Shown: positions 1 through 10,795 of the stretch, in pieces
Layout of the letters: the number at the start of each line of letters is the position of its first letter
How positions within the stretch are numbered: the stretch's first letter is position 1
Source: Astragalus membranaceus
Lineage: Eukaryota; Streptophyta; Magnoliopsida; Fabales; Fabaceae
Length of the DNA stretch: 64,000 nt
Direction of reading: 5' to 3'
Assembly (NCBI GenBank): GCA_039519185.1
Contig: CM076847.1
Span: 79,645,100-79,709,099, forward strand
The notes under the pieces: generated by a model
Told to the model about the DNA's origin: nothing
What the model saw: only the letters and a program-made list of their open reading frames with translations
Databases searched by the model: none
Made by a program: the position numbers and the translations under genes

Positions 1-966
1 ATGGGCGGCAATCGACCAGCACATTCCCTTAGACTTGTCAGATTAGGCTGCTTCACTATAGGGTAGTTCAGAGTTTGGGTTGCTTCACAGTTTGATCCCA
101 TATTGCCTTGCTTATGACAAAACTTTCGAACCTCTTACAATTCCCGGCAAACCTAAATGAGATGAATAACATGCAATGTGAGGATTTTTTTGTATTTTTT
201 TGTGAAATAATGATGATGTATGATGAATTAACGAAAGACGTTACATGCGTTAATAAAAGCATATTTTGGTGATTCGAATTTTGAGAAACATTAACCATGT
301 CACATAAAATATATGTAAAGGAAAAAAGAATAAATGGTGTTCATTATTTGATTTTTTTTGAAAGATAAAAAGTTTTTGCGATGATGCAACAGGTAGGTGA
401 ATTGCTTTTGTGTCCTAAACAGGTTATGTCTTACATATAGGTCACGGTCTAGGGTCACTTATGTGATCAACCTCTCAGGTAGTTCTATTTACTTCCTCAC
501 AAAGGTTTCCAGAGCTAAAATCCCTTTCACGATATGACCCACAACGATAGCGAGCTACCTGGTGTGGGATGCCGCGAAAGAGCATACTCTGGTTGAGATT
601 TTCATGAGAGTCAGACAGATAAATCCAGAATGACTGTCACTAATCATCTCCGCTCGTCCTAAGTTATTTTTCAGACCCGGGTATAGGGCCCCACTCAGAA
701 GTGTGTGAATAAATAGGTGTAGGTGATGTGTGTGATATAAGCAACCTAAACTACCCAAACTGCAAAAGAGCAAACAGATAGCAATATAAAAGTCTTCTAC
801 CCTAAGGTTTGCAAGAAAACAAATAGCAGAATAAAAGTCTTCTACCCTAAGATTCAATATGCGAATATAAAAACTAAGGGTAAATAAAGTACTAAACTAA
901 TAATTTACACATTTAATTAAATTAGGCTTGACCCTCTAAAAAAAAGTCCCCAGCGGAGTCGCCAGC
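1..966 (-). mobile_element. 5' internal leader of an Ogre-like LTR retrotransposon (partial)
   Basis: This stretch lies on the internal side of the PBS at 946-964, so it is the untranslated leader of an element running leftward out of the window. On the minus strand it resembles the leader of the second Ogre-like element at 28.6-29.4 kb: both share the stretch with the agagcatactctgg core (near 578-592 here, reverse complement near 29155-29170 there) and the neighbouring block around 480-560. I see no coding region; the short ORFs have no family features. The gag of this copy would lie beyond position 1. Confidence 0.6.
946..964 (-). other. Primer binding site of the Ogre-like element
   Basis: Read on the minus strand the site begins TGGCGACTCCGCTGGGGAC, two bases inside the LTR end. 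The same motif, with one base different, follows the LTR of the second Ogre-like element at 28590. TGG at the start matches the CCA end of a tRNA; an arginine tRNA primer is known for Ogre elements, but I did not align the tRNA. Confidence 0.75.
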
Positions 967-3900
967 TGTAGCGACCGAAGAATCCGGAGGAGGGATCCTT
1001 CGTTGCTTTTGAACAATGGAGCCGCCATCAATATTTATTTTTAGGAAAACATTGAAAAAACCTTTGTTTTTGGGTTCGGGGGTCGATTAAGTGCGGGGAA
1101 GGTACAAGCACCCCGCAACATCCTAAAAAGGTTACCTTTTAATTTAATGTGTAGAAAAAGTAGCTTAAAGAAAACACTTTAATTTACCCTTTTTTGTTAT
1201 TTGCAAAAAAAACGGAAAAGAAGACTTAATAAAAATTTTAGTTTTTGCGCTCGACGGGAGTGGGCCCCCGCTCCTACGTATCTCCGGGTGCGATGGAGAA
1301 ATCAAAGCTACGTAGTTCTTGGGTAGAAAATATTTGTGTGTTGGTATTTTTTATTTTTTTTTGAAAAGTTTGGGAAAACTAGAGACCGTTCATGGTGACC
1401 AAACAGATAAATCCAGAGTGGTCGTCATTAATGGCTTATTCGGAAAAGAATGTATTTATAGCGTTCAAACAAGCCAGGCCCAGAGTGACCGCTATAGACA
1501 ACCTATTTTTTGCGCGAATTCGATTTTTCGAAAGAAGAAAAAAAAAGAACGGTTCGGAAGCATCACGTTGTGAAAAAAAGCGGAGTAAGTGATAAAAGGG
1601 GGGTGCAAATAATAAAGTAGTTGTATTAAAAAGGGAGGTGTGAATAGCGTTTTGACGCTAGAAAAAAAAGTGTCACCGGGGGTGCAAATAGCGTTTTGAC
1701 GCTAAAAGAAAATGGTTGCCGGGGGTGTAAATAGCGTTTTGACGCTAAAAAAAACGATTGGCGGGTCTATTACCTTTTTTACTATTCTACCCTAGAGCAC
1801 GTGGTTCTTGAAACGCTTTTCCTCAAAAAAAAACCTAGACTAAACAAGTGGTATTTTGAAAGCGGATTATGGAGAAAAATTCTTTTGTTGTTTTTTTTTT
1901 GTTGTCATAGTTATTATCTAAATAAAAGGGGGCCTTTTTACTTTTTTTTTGAAAAAGATTTTTGTTATTATGTTATTTTTTTTAGAAAAGAGTAGTGACA
2001 CTAGTAACCATTTATTTTTAAAAAAAATATTTTTTAGTATTTGAAAAAAAGCTTTATTTAAATCCGAAAATAAAAAAGGAACACATTTTTTTATCACTTT
2101 TTTTTTATCCGAAAAATAGTAATTGTTAAAAAAAAACAACATATCTTTTTTTATCATTTTTTAAAATCCAAAAATTAGAATAATTTATTTAAAAAAAGCA
2201 CAACATTTTTTATTTATTTTTTTTTTAGACCGAAAATATTAGTACCTAAATAAAAAGGAACACACATTTTTTTGGTTTATTTTAAATCCGAAAATAGTAA
2301 CCATTTTTTAAAAAACAACATATTTTTTTTTAGCACTTTTTTAGTCCGAAACTTAGTAACCATTTTTTAAAAAAACAACATATTTTTTTTAGCACTTTTT
2401 TAGTCCGAAAATTGCAACATAAAAAAAACAATAATAACAACATATATATCTATAAAAACAGCAACTAAACTAAAAAAAAGCAATAATATGTTCAAGGAAG
2501 AAAAAGAAAAAACAACCAATATTTATAAAAACAGTATCTAATATTTATAAGAAAGACAATAACTAATGTTTATAAAAAAAACAGCAACTAATATAAACAT
2601 GACAACAACAAAAATAAAAACAGTAACTAATATTTTTTTTTTAAAAAAAACGAAAAAAACGTGAACAACACTAATTAAAATACAATGGCAATGACAATAT
2701 GAACAAAATTACAATAACTAAAAATAAAAAAAAGCAACAATACTACAAATTATTACATTTTTGTACCTTGAACAAATCCAAGCTTTCTTCTTCGGATCTC
2801 TTCAATACAACAAAATTTTAAACTAAAAAATCTAGGAAGGAAGAAAAGAAGGGGAAGAAAATTTTTCTAAAAGAAACTCTAAAAAATTTCTTTCTTTCTT
2901 CGAAACCCTAGTTTTTTCAGAAAACTTTCCCCTTTTTTTCTAAGAGTGAAAACCGTCCCCTCTCCTCTAAGTGGGGAACCCTATTTATACAAGAGAAAAA
3001 AAAACAAGCTTCTTCCATCTTCTGCTCCACTTCAACCACTCTTGGATAGTGATGATGATCTTTTTTGATATGATGGAGGTTTGGGGGGAGTTGTTGAAAT
3101 AAAAAAAGAAGACATGTGAGATGTGGGGGAGGTGATGGCCGAATTTGTGTGAGGGGGAAGTGCCAAGTGTGAGTGGGGGAGTGATGAGGAAGATGAAGTG
3201 TGATGATGATTTTTTTGATATGATGGAGGTTTGGGGGGAGTTGTTGAAGGGGAAAAAAGAAAAAGAATTTGTGAGAGGAGGGGAGAGGAGAGAGCCGTAG
3301 GTATGTGGTGAGGAGAGGAAAGTTGAGTGTTGTGTTGTTTTAGGGTTGAGTGTGAGGGGAAGAAAGAGAGAAAGGAAGGTTGAGTGTGAGAGAGAGAGAG
3401 TGGGGTCGAATGGGGGAAGGGGTAAGGAGAGAGGGAGGAGGCGTATGGAGTGAGAGAAAAGAGAGAGGGAGTGATGGGAAGGGTGGAGTGTATGGGGAAG
3501 TGGATGTGGGGAAGTGGGATTGAGAGTTCCAAGGAGGGAAAGAGAGGGGGTAGGTCGAATATGGGGGGGAAAAAGAGGAGTGTATGTGGCTTGATTTTGG
3601 GGTTAGGGGGGGATGGTTAAAAAAGAAAAATTATTTTTATTTTTTTTATTTTTTAAAAAGGTGGCCGAATTTGAGGGTTTTGGGGGGAGAAAAATTAGGG
3701 TTTTGGTGAGTTGGGTTGAGTCATGGGTTGGATATGGGTCATGGGTTGGGTGGAGGAGTGTGAGGGTGAATTGGGCTAGGGTTTAGGAATTGGGTTGGGT
3801 TTTAGATGGCCCAATCCAATTGCACCTCCATTCTTTTTTTTTACAAACCCCCCTTATTTCCTCTTTGGCTTATTTTTTGTTTCTTTACTTCTAAAAAAAT

Positions 3901-4020
3901 ATTTTCTTGTGTTAAAAAAAAACTTGTGACAAAAAAAATAATGACATAAAAAAAATATTATTTTTATCAAAAGTAAATAAAATTTTCTCATTTTGGTTAG
4001 GACAAAATTAGGGTATTACA
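967..4020 (-). mobile_element. LTR (about 3.05 kb) of an Ogre-like Ty3/gypsy retrotransposon
   Basis: The plus-strand copy starts TGTAGCGACC next to the PBS and ends GGGTATTACA, so in element orientation it runs TGTAATACCCTAATTTTGTC to ...GCTACA. That start matches the LTR start of the second Ogre-like element (TGTCATACCCCAATTTTGTC at 35334), and TG...CA termini are present. It is the 5' LTR of an element whose body lies to the left. Inside are long A/T-rich and G/A-rich low-complexity tracts (1900-2760 and 3030-3560); the ORFs there are composition artefacts. The other end is outside the window, so a target-site duplication cannot be tested. Confidence 0.8.
1640..1752. repeat. Three 42-43 bp tandem units, each with a small hairpin
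   Basis: The block TAGCGTTTTGACGCTA occurs three times at roughly 43-bp spacing (near 1646, 1689, 1731). Each can fold as a TAGCG/CGCTA stem with a six-base loop, and each is preceded by a GGTGTAAA-like or GGTGCAAA-like stretch. The units are inside the Ogre-like LTR. Confidence 0.7.
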
Positions 4021-4229
4021 CCGTTCATTAAATTGATCTATATTTGTAAAACAGTTGCATTACCTTATTATAGCAACCAGAAATTAATGTTTGATTTTCA
4101 TTCAATAGACAATTTAAAATAACTTTTTAAGAGAAACACCAACAAGAGAGAGAAGATTCTTGGTTACACTCATTAGCCACTGAGTTCAACATCTCCATGA
4201 CATGCTATTTAATTCCGATTCATGATTCC

Positions 4230-4682
4230 AATCCCCCGCGTTTTCATCTCAGATGGTTTACTCGTCTTCTTGCTTTGTGGCCACCCCACATTAGCAGCTG
4301 CACACTACACATGGTTTAGTCAACACCAATATCATTCAATTTCTCACATTATCTGGTGTTTTAACTGCTACAAAAATCACAAACTTGCAAAACAGTGAAG
4401 CTCTTGAGGAGGAGAATGGATTTTATATTGAATTGGATCTCCCTGCTGACCTTATTATTCAATTAAACTCTCATGATGATACATCACTCATTTCTGGAGC
4501 ATTGAAGGGTGCTTCCATAATTGATATCAAGACGACTCGAGATAACTTACTTGTATGTAATTAATTCCTAATCTCCACTCTTCCTTGTTTATTATTTAGA
4601 TTTAGATTAGAATAAACATGAATGACATCTTATTCTTTCTTAGTTGAGTCTTTTGAGCAATTTATGCATGCACATTTGAAGC

Positions 4683-4774
<92 letters not shown>

Positions 4775-4944
4775 TCTCCTAGGTTGTTGTCACGTCTGAA
4801 AAAAATGTGACAGACATAGAGCCACAACTTAATGTAATAGTTAAGTGTCCTAGAAATGGGTTAAGTGTTTCGGGGATTGCTCCTCCTGACTCAGGATTTG
4901 ACTTCTACAGCCGATACTTCTGCCCAAAATTTGGAGTCAATGAG
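4230..4944 (+). pseudogene. PhzF-like (phenazine-biosynthesis-like domain) gene relic
   Basis: Two exon-like pieces encode part of a PhzF/PBLD-family isomerase-like protein. The first (about 4230-4552) shows PRFHLRWFT, then after a frameshift CGHPTLAAAH, the conserved CGHxTxAA motif of the family, then after another shift VNTNIIQFLTLSGVLTA and onward to TTRDNL. A GT donor at 4553 and an AG acceptor at 4781-4782 bound an intron filled by an ATT repeat. The second exon (4783-4944) runs from VVVTSEKNV to YFCPKFGVNE and ends at a GTAAGT donor. Later exons and the N-terminal start are not found nearby; the region after 5000 is unrelated. Two frameshifts and missing ends make this a pseudogene. Plant PhzF-like proteins have no firmly established reaction, so no pathway is assigned. 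Confidence 0.8.
4683..4775. repeat. (ATT)n microsatellite, about 30 units
   Basis: An uninterrupted ATT run inside the intron of the PhzF-like relic. It generates meaningless poly-isoleucine ORFs on both strands. Confidence 0.95.
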
Positions 4945-5154
4945 GTAAGTGGCTGTAAACTATGACTAAACTGTTCCTCGGATTGCATTGTTAATGTCTC
5001 CTTATTTAAGAGTTGAATACAGAAAGTTTAAGCATGGTTAGGTTCAGATTTAGATTAGGTTTTCTACAAAGAAAAGGAGTACATCTTGTAAGAGACAATT
5101 AGAGTGGCAATTTTGAATTCAAAAGAGCAAGATGTTGCAAGAATGATTATACAT

Positions 5155-5640
5155 TTAGCCTCTTGGGTTTGTGGATGATCTCCTCCTCAATCGAGGTAGA
5201 CTTTGTTTTAGCAACGACAGGGGGCGGACTTCTTCAACTATACACCTTGATCTTCTTTTGAAGACCGGAGGCTCTCCGTCTTCCTCTTCATCACTCAAAG
5301 TAACGACTTGTACCATTTGAGCAGTGTCATAAGAAAGGGACTTGTTTGCTTCAATATCATATTGGAAAAAAGGTGAAAGACCCGAGTTACTTAGTCGAGT
5401 GGGATACTCACCGGGAGGAGACACAGTTTCGGTGTTTGCCTTCACCCGAGCTAGGGACCTTTGGCCTCTTTGCTTGGTTTCCTTTTGGGGAACCTTCTTG
5501 GTAGTCGAGTCAGTGGCATGAAGAACATTGGCTGCGCTCGATGCTTGAGGTAGAGCACGAATAGCCAATTGATACCGCTGGCTAGTGTATTGGGCTGCAT
5601 AAGTGTCTAAAGCTTGAGGAAAGACAAACTCTTTAATTTT
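5155..5640 (-). pseudogene. Unrecognised coding-like fragment
   Basis: An open frame of 137 codons ends at 5155. The same frame continues upstream of its first ATG to about 5640 (ALDTYAAQYTSQRYQLAIRA), so the ATG at 5568 is not the true start and the fragment is 5' truncated where the TIR element at 5640 begins. The product is hydrophilic, with an acidic patch (LSDEEEDGE) followed by basic residues (FKRRSR) and an Arg-rich tail. The composition recalls C-terminal tails of plant-mobile-domain or retroelement-associated proteins, but I do not recognise a family and assign no function. Confidence 0.35.
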
Positions 5641-5950
5641 CGTGTATTGGTCCGTTTTGGTCCCTCATCTTTCATTTTCGTTTCATTTTGGTCCCTCACG
5701 TTAGTTTTGACTAAAATTAATATTATTTAATTCAATTAAAACATTAAAACAATTAATTCAATTAAAATAATTAAAAAAATAAAACATAACCCCCCCCCAC
5801 CGTCCACCACCACCCACCACCGTCAACCACCACCTCCCAAACCCAGATCTGCGCAGAGGAGAGAGAGAGAACGAAATCTTCGTTTGGGGAGAGAAAGGAA
5901 GAGAACGAAAACGGGAATGAAGGAAGAGGAAGAAGTGAACGCGGTGGCGT

Positions 5951-5951
<1 letters not shown>

Positions 5952-6024
<73 letters not shown>
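5952..6024. repeat. (GA)n microsatellite
   Basis: About 36 GA units without interruption, inside the TIR element. Confidence 0.95.
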
Positions 6025-6030
<6 letters not shown>

Positions 6031-6044
6031 ATCTTTGTTTGGGG

Positions 6045-6425
6045 AGACGATCGGTGAGGGGGGACGATCGGTGAGAGGGAGGGGTTCACGGTGGGGGGGA
6101 GGAAGAAAGAAGGGGGAGGATCGGTGAGGGGGGGTTCACGGTGGGGGGAGGAAGAAAGAAGGGGGAGGATCGGTGAGGGGGGGTTCACGGTGGGGGGGAG
6201 GAAGAAAGAAGGGGGAGGATCTGTGAGGGGGAGGAAGAAAGAAGGGGGAGGATCGGTTAGGGGGGGTTCACGGTGAGGGGGAGGGGGGGACGATCGGTGA
6301 GGGGGGGTTCACGGTGAGGGGGAGGGGGGACGATCGGTGAGGGGGGTTCACGGTGGGGGGAGGGGTGGTGGTTGTTGGTGGCTCACGGTGGGGGGGGGGG
6401 GGAGGGGTTCACGGTGGGGGACCAA
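6045..6425. repeat. G-rich minisatellite (GATCGGTGAGGGGG / TTCACGGTGGGGG)
   Basis: Irregular tandem copies of two alternating blocks, GATCGGTGAGGGGG and GGTTCACGGTGGGG, some with GGAAGAAAGAAGGGGGAG between. Strongly G-skewed on the plus strand, with many runs of four or more G that could form G-quadruplexes. Confidence 0.85.
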
Positions 6426-6680
6426 AATATTGTTTTAATTGTTTTAAAATAATTTTGTTTTAATTGTTTTAATGTTTTAATTGAATTAAATAATAACGTG
6501 GGGGACCAAAATGAAACGAAAATGAAACATAAAGGACCAAAACGGACAAAAAAAAAGATAAAGGACCAAAGTGAAACGAAAATGAAAGATAAAGGACCAA
6601 AACGGACCAAAAAAAAGATAAAGGACCAAAGTGAAATCTGGAGCAAAGATAAAGGACCAAAAGTACTATTTAGCCTATCT

Positions 6681-7344
6681 TTTAATGCTTTTAAGCAAGC
6701 ATTCATAAAAGAAAAACAAACATATACATTAACTTGTACGAGTATCTAACACTGCAACCAGAAATTAATGTTTAATCATCATTCAATAAACAATTTAAAA
6801 TAACTTTTTAAGAGAAACACAAACAAGATACTCTATCACACTCTTTGTAGTAGTTTATATGGTTCCCTTTTGCACACATGATGATTTAGTGAGATTCACT
6901 CAAATTTCAATGAATGTATCGAAAAACATGCATGCGAGTGTGTACCTCTTAGGTTCCACATAAACGAAAGTAGAAAAACCACATAACAATGAAGGAGAAG
7001 AGAATTGAATCACATCTCGACAAAATTACAAAAAGCCACAGCCCACAGAGCTATGCTCAATTTTCGATATATAGGTTTACAAGATTGCTCAATCCTCCCT
7101 ATATAGCCCTCTAATCTAACTCACCTACTACCTATCCCCAATTAGGTAGCTCAGTTTGTGTGCTAAGGAATACCCCGAAGGAGTGAACCAAAGGAAGCTG
7201 GATGAGTTCAAACTCGGAAAACTATCATTCCTCCACTAACATTGCCTATAAAAACAAAAAACTCTCCTACAACCTAACCGAAACTGTTATGACCTGTTCC
7301 CCAACCCAACGACTAACAGAAACAGTTATTTAAGTGAAACAAAT
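6681..7344. other. Spacer with a short repeat shared with 4.07 kb
   Basis: No gene seen. Positions 6753-6825 repeat 4074-4146 with a few changes (both contain ACCAGAAATTAATGTTT and ACTTTTTAAGAGAAACAC), a direct repeat of about 73 bp flanking the PhzF relic and TIR element. Confidence 0.6.
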
Positions 7345-7765
7345 ATGGACACTACTGATGATACAGTTTCGTCGTGTGTAGACACGTCAGACGCATTCAC
7401 GACGACAGAGGTATAGGTAGTTAATTTTTTTACGAATGTTGAAAGTAGTATTTATTATAATTAATTAAAAATGATCTATTTTGTAGATATTTTCCACACG
7501 TGACGATCTTGTATGTTGGGTTAGAGAGTTTGGAAAAGCCAATGGAGTAGTTTTCATCATGAGATCAGATACAACAACCGGTAAAAGATGCAGGAGAAAT
7601 AAAGTAATTTTTGGTTGCGAAAAGAGTATAAATTACACTCAAGGAGAGACTGATTGTTGAAGTGTGAGTTCTTCAAAGAAGGGTAATTGTTCTTTCAAGC
7701 TGAGAGCTACAATTTTGTCAACTTCCCCTAACAGTCCAGGAGCAGATACCAACCCCAAACTTAAA
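7345..7765 (+). pseudogene. N-terminal fragment of a MULE/FAR1-like transposase
   Basis: Starts at an ATG (MDTTDDTVSS), has a 22-codon first exon, a GT...AG intron at 7411-7486, then IFSTRDDLVCWVREFGKANG, VVFIMRSDTTTGKR and, after an in-frame TGA near 7660, KKGNCSFKLRAT. The pattern of DDLVxWVRE, RSD, a Cys and CxFKLxA is that of the N-terminal DNA-binding region of plant MULE/FAR1-type transposases. The frame fades into gypsy-derived sequence near 7745, so the catalytic domain is missing. Confidence 0.65.
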
Positions 7766-8653
7766 TATTTGCTTTTCCTCAAGCAAACTTAATGCAAAAC
7801 AAGGGTTGGAATAAGATTACTAGATGTGACTCCAGTGTCCACAATCATAACTAGCTCAAAATCAATTAACTTTTCAGTGTTGTCAATGAGTGACCTAACA
7901 TGCTTTTTTGTATCCTAAAACCAGCAATTCAAACTCCCCAATTTAGAATCTCAAGCAACACATCATACAATCATCAATTGTGCTCATTTTCACTCAAGTT
8001 CCTCACACGAGTGTTTCTCTCTCACACAAGTGTTTGTAGGGTAATACACTCAATCACATCACAAGCAACACACTACCATAGGCTTGACATAATTCTACAA
8101 CAAGCAATCACACACAAATACCACACACATCATGAGGACTTATTTAAGGCTGTAATGGGGCTTGGGTAAGGAAGAATAAATTTTGGAATCTAAGCTTTCT
8201 TGATTGGAATTGAAAGATGTCATTTTCACTTACGAACCTTTCCTACTGTTACCAACTTCACCAAAGAGTTTCCCACACAACAAAATTGAGCTTGTTATTT
8301 TTTTTCTATATGGTTTGATTTGATTTGATTTTGATTTTTTTTCTTTTTTTTTTCTTTCCTCTTTTTTTTCTTTTTTTTGAAAGCAAATAATATACTACTT
8401 TTGGTATACCACCCCAAACTTGAACAATTGCTTGTCCTCAAGCAACCCGAAACTTAATTTTGAGCTTCAAGTTCAATTGTGACTGTGGGACACTTGGTTT
8501 TTCAGATAATGACTTGTAATGAGGGTAATACTCCAGAAAAAAATGGTCTAAGGCTCAAATGGGCTATGCAAAGGTCATAATAAAGGGTAGGCATTATCTG
8601 AAAAACCAAGTGAGTATAGAGTTAGATGTGACACTCTTCAGAACTTGACTTAG
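7740..8653 (-). mobile_element. Ty3/gypsy 3'-region debris
   Basis: Two stretches (near 7741-7790 and 8405-8450) contain the CCCCAAACTT...CTTGTCCTCAAGCAA type sequence; on the minus strand this reads TTGCTTGAGGACAAGCAA then AAGTTTGGGG, a hallmark of the region just downstream of pol in many plant gypsy elements. A T-rich stretch (8297-8380) lies between. No ORF of interest. Confidence 0.5.
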
Positions 8654-8754
8654 TTCTTTGACACTTAACAAGAACCTTAAAGAAATCTAAAAGAAAGAGA
8701 TAGAGTTAGAAATTTTCCTGTTTTCCCTATATTGTAACTAGCTCATTGATACCA

Positions 8755-10260
8755 TGTTGGATTTTCTAACATTTAAATTGATTTTACTATATAGGCTGCA
8801 AAATCAATGTTCAGGGGGTGCAAGTATCACAACATCCAGCTACTGGCCCAGCCCACCACTTGACTTACCTGCTTTACAAACAAACAATATGGAAGCGGGT
8901 TATTGCGCGCCCGAACCCGTTTTCTCTGGAGCAGCACGCGGATCCCTCTTGACCCGCTCCACAGCCCGTCTTATAAAATGGCAAACCCTAGCACTGTTGC
9001 CAGAAAATCAAGACTCCCGCTCTCGCTTCTTCCACATCGTTTCCTCTTCTTCTTTAACCTAGCTTCTCTCTGCTAGGGTTCCTTCTTTTTTCACTGATTT
9101 ACACGAATTGAAGGACGATTCTTCTTCAAATCTTCCACACGAAGGCTCAGGCAAAGGTAAGGATCGAAACCCCTCTATTTTCGCTTTCAATTTCTTTCTG
9201 TTTTAATCTTCTCTTCTTCACCAAAACACTGATTCAGTGTTCTTCGTTGTTGTTGTATGTACGAAACTCACAACACGATGAACGATTCACACAAACTCCT
9301 ACACGCGAAGGTATACTTTCCTCAGGCCCTTTGTGTATTTGCTGTTTTGTGTTGATTTCCTCTATCAAAACCCTAATCTGTGAATCTGGCTGTTTCTCTT
9401 CTGGTTTCCTGCTTTGTATGTACCAAGGTGATGATGAAGTGCTGAGAGAAGACTCAACCAGAAGGCGAATGTTGAACGAACTCTTCAGTGAACACAACAA
9501 AAGGTACAGATTCACCACTTGTGACTTTGTTTGCTTGCTTTCGATTCTGTTTCTGAATTTAATTCCTGTTGTTTGTTGATTCCATGAACTGTGATGGTGT
9601 TCTTGATGAACACACGCGACACCACTCAGCTATGGGTCTTCTCTCAATACCACACAAGGTAAATCCTTCTTCTTATACTGGTTTTCCTTTTGCTTCTCTG
9701 TTTCAGTCACAGAAACAAACAGTATGCTAATCCTTTTCTTTTTCTTGTTGTGAGGTCTCCAACCACCTGTTGAAGATGAACTCAACAACCCAGAAACTCA
9801 AAGGAGGATAACTGTGTTGAGAGCAAGACTTGAAGAACAGAAGTATATGAAAAACTAAAATGCAATGTAAAACTTTATTTCTCTGTGTGTTAATTCAGTG
9901 TATGTACATGTATATTTATAGCATTCTCTGGGAATAAAACTAGCTGTTAGCTTAGAGTTTGTTGTAGCTTAACAAACTCAGTTTGACAAACTAGTTAGTT
10001 AGAAAATAACTTTGATACAGCTGTAAAGAAACAAACTGTAACCAGGACCTTATTTACACAACTTCCAACGGCTATTTTCTGTTTGAAAAATAGCTGTTAG
10101 AGTTTTTAGAGTTTTTACTTAAAAAAGCCAATACCCTTCCTTAATCTAAACCCTAAAAACTAGAACCCTTCCTTAAGCATAGTAAGGAGTTAGGCTTAGA
10201 GACAGATTCTAATACCAGGACAACCCCTTGTTAGGCATTAATCAATGATGATCTGGGACA
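8755..10260 (-). repeat. Copia LTR A (1506 bp)
   Basis: TG...CA on the plus strand (TGTTGGATTT to CTGGGACA), bounded on the left by a PBS and on the right by a PPT. Differs from LTR B by scattered substitutions and small indels. The plus (antisense) strand looks gene-like: TTATAAAA near 8970, a GCTAGGGTT leader motif near 9070 and several exon/intron-like borders. Confidence 0.85.
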
Positions 10261-10275
10261 AGCCCCCAGATGTTA
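10261..10275 (-). other. Copia polypurine tract
   Basis: Minus strand TAACATCTGGGGGCT lies directly upstream of the LTR start TGTCCCAGATC. The duplicate is at 14030-14044 beside LTR B. Confidence 0.75.
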
Positions 10276-10279
10276 GCTT

Positions 10280-10777
10280 TCAACCTAGCTGTCTCCTAAG
10301 CTTAGTTAAAACTTTACCTTTTAGGGCCTTTAGTAAAAAATCAGCCACCTGCTCTTTAGTTGAGCAGTGGTTCAGTGCTTCTAGCCAAGCTGCTTGAGTG
10401 GCAGTTTTGAAACTCGGAGAGCATTCTGCAATGTTGCTGGCAGAACTGCCATCTGCCTTGTCAATCCTTGCTAGGACTCCCTTTGCACATTTTAGTTGTT
10501 GTAGAGTAGAGCTTTTAGGTGTCCTTAAGAAATCTAGTCCATAGACATCACATAGAGTCCCTAAGTCTTCATCAATGGAGTTTAACTCCTCAATTGTAGC
10601 CCTTCTCAGCCCTTCTAGGGTTTCATAGTAGTCAAATGCTTCTGAATCTGTCAGCCTTTGTCCCTTAGTCAGTACTTGACCAATAGGTTCTGAAATTTGC
10701 TTGACAGATTCCTTATAGTGAGAAATTCCATCTGCTTGCTGTTGTACAGCTTCCTCAGTGTCAAGTTTCCTCATCAT
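10280..10777 (-). pseudogene. C-terminal remnant of a copia polyprotein (RNase H tail)
   Basis: A 165-codon open frame ending just before the PPT. The last 30 residues (HCSTKEQVADFLLKALKG, LTKLRRQLG) match the conserved end of copia RNase H (…DQxADxxTKxL…LRxxLG). The preceding part, rich in Glu/Gln and Ser, is not recognisable as RNase H, so a deletion or foreign segment joins it. A second partial copy lies at 14045-14452. It cannot be functional on its own. Confidence 0.6.
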
Positions 10778-10795
10778 AAGGTCTTTAGTGCTCCT

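Larger units (their letters stand above)
5640..6680. mobile_element. Non-autonomous TIR element, probably MULE-type, with a simple-repeat core
   Basis: Inverted arms of about 50 bp match by eye: 5655-5704 reads ...GGTCCCTCACGTTA and 6493-6543 reads TAACGTGGGGGACC.... AT-rich arms (5705-5775 and 6427-6492) also pair. The right arm is extended by about two extra tandem copies of a GGACCAAAACGGACC-type block and ends ...ACTATTTAGCC; the left outer end looks shorter. The same GGTCC(C/T)TTATC style of terminus is seen in the 9-bp-duplicating MITE at 16735. No coding capacity. The core is a GA microsatellite plus a G-rich minisatellite. No target-site duplication was found because the left end is uncertain. 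Confidence 0.6.

Noticed and set aside
3032..3532. 166-codon Pro/Ser/His-rich ORF on the minus strand
   Set aside because: Lies in a G/A-rich low-complexity part of an LTR; composition explains it.
4622..4827. Poly-isoleucine ORFs on both strands
   Set aside because: Artefacts of the ATT repeat in an intron of the PhzF relic.
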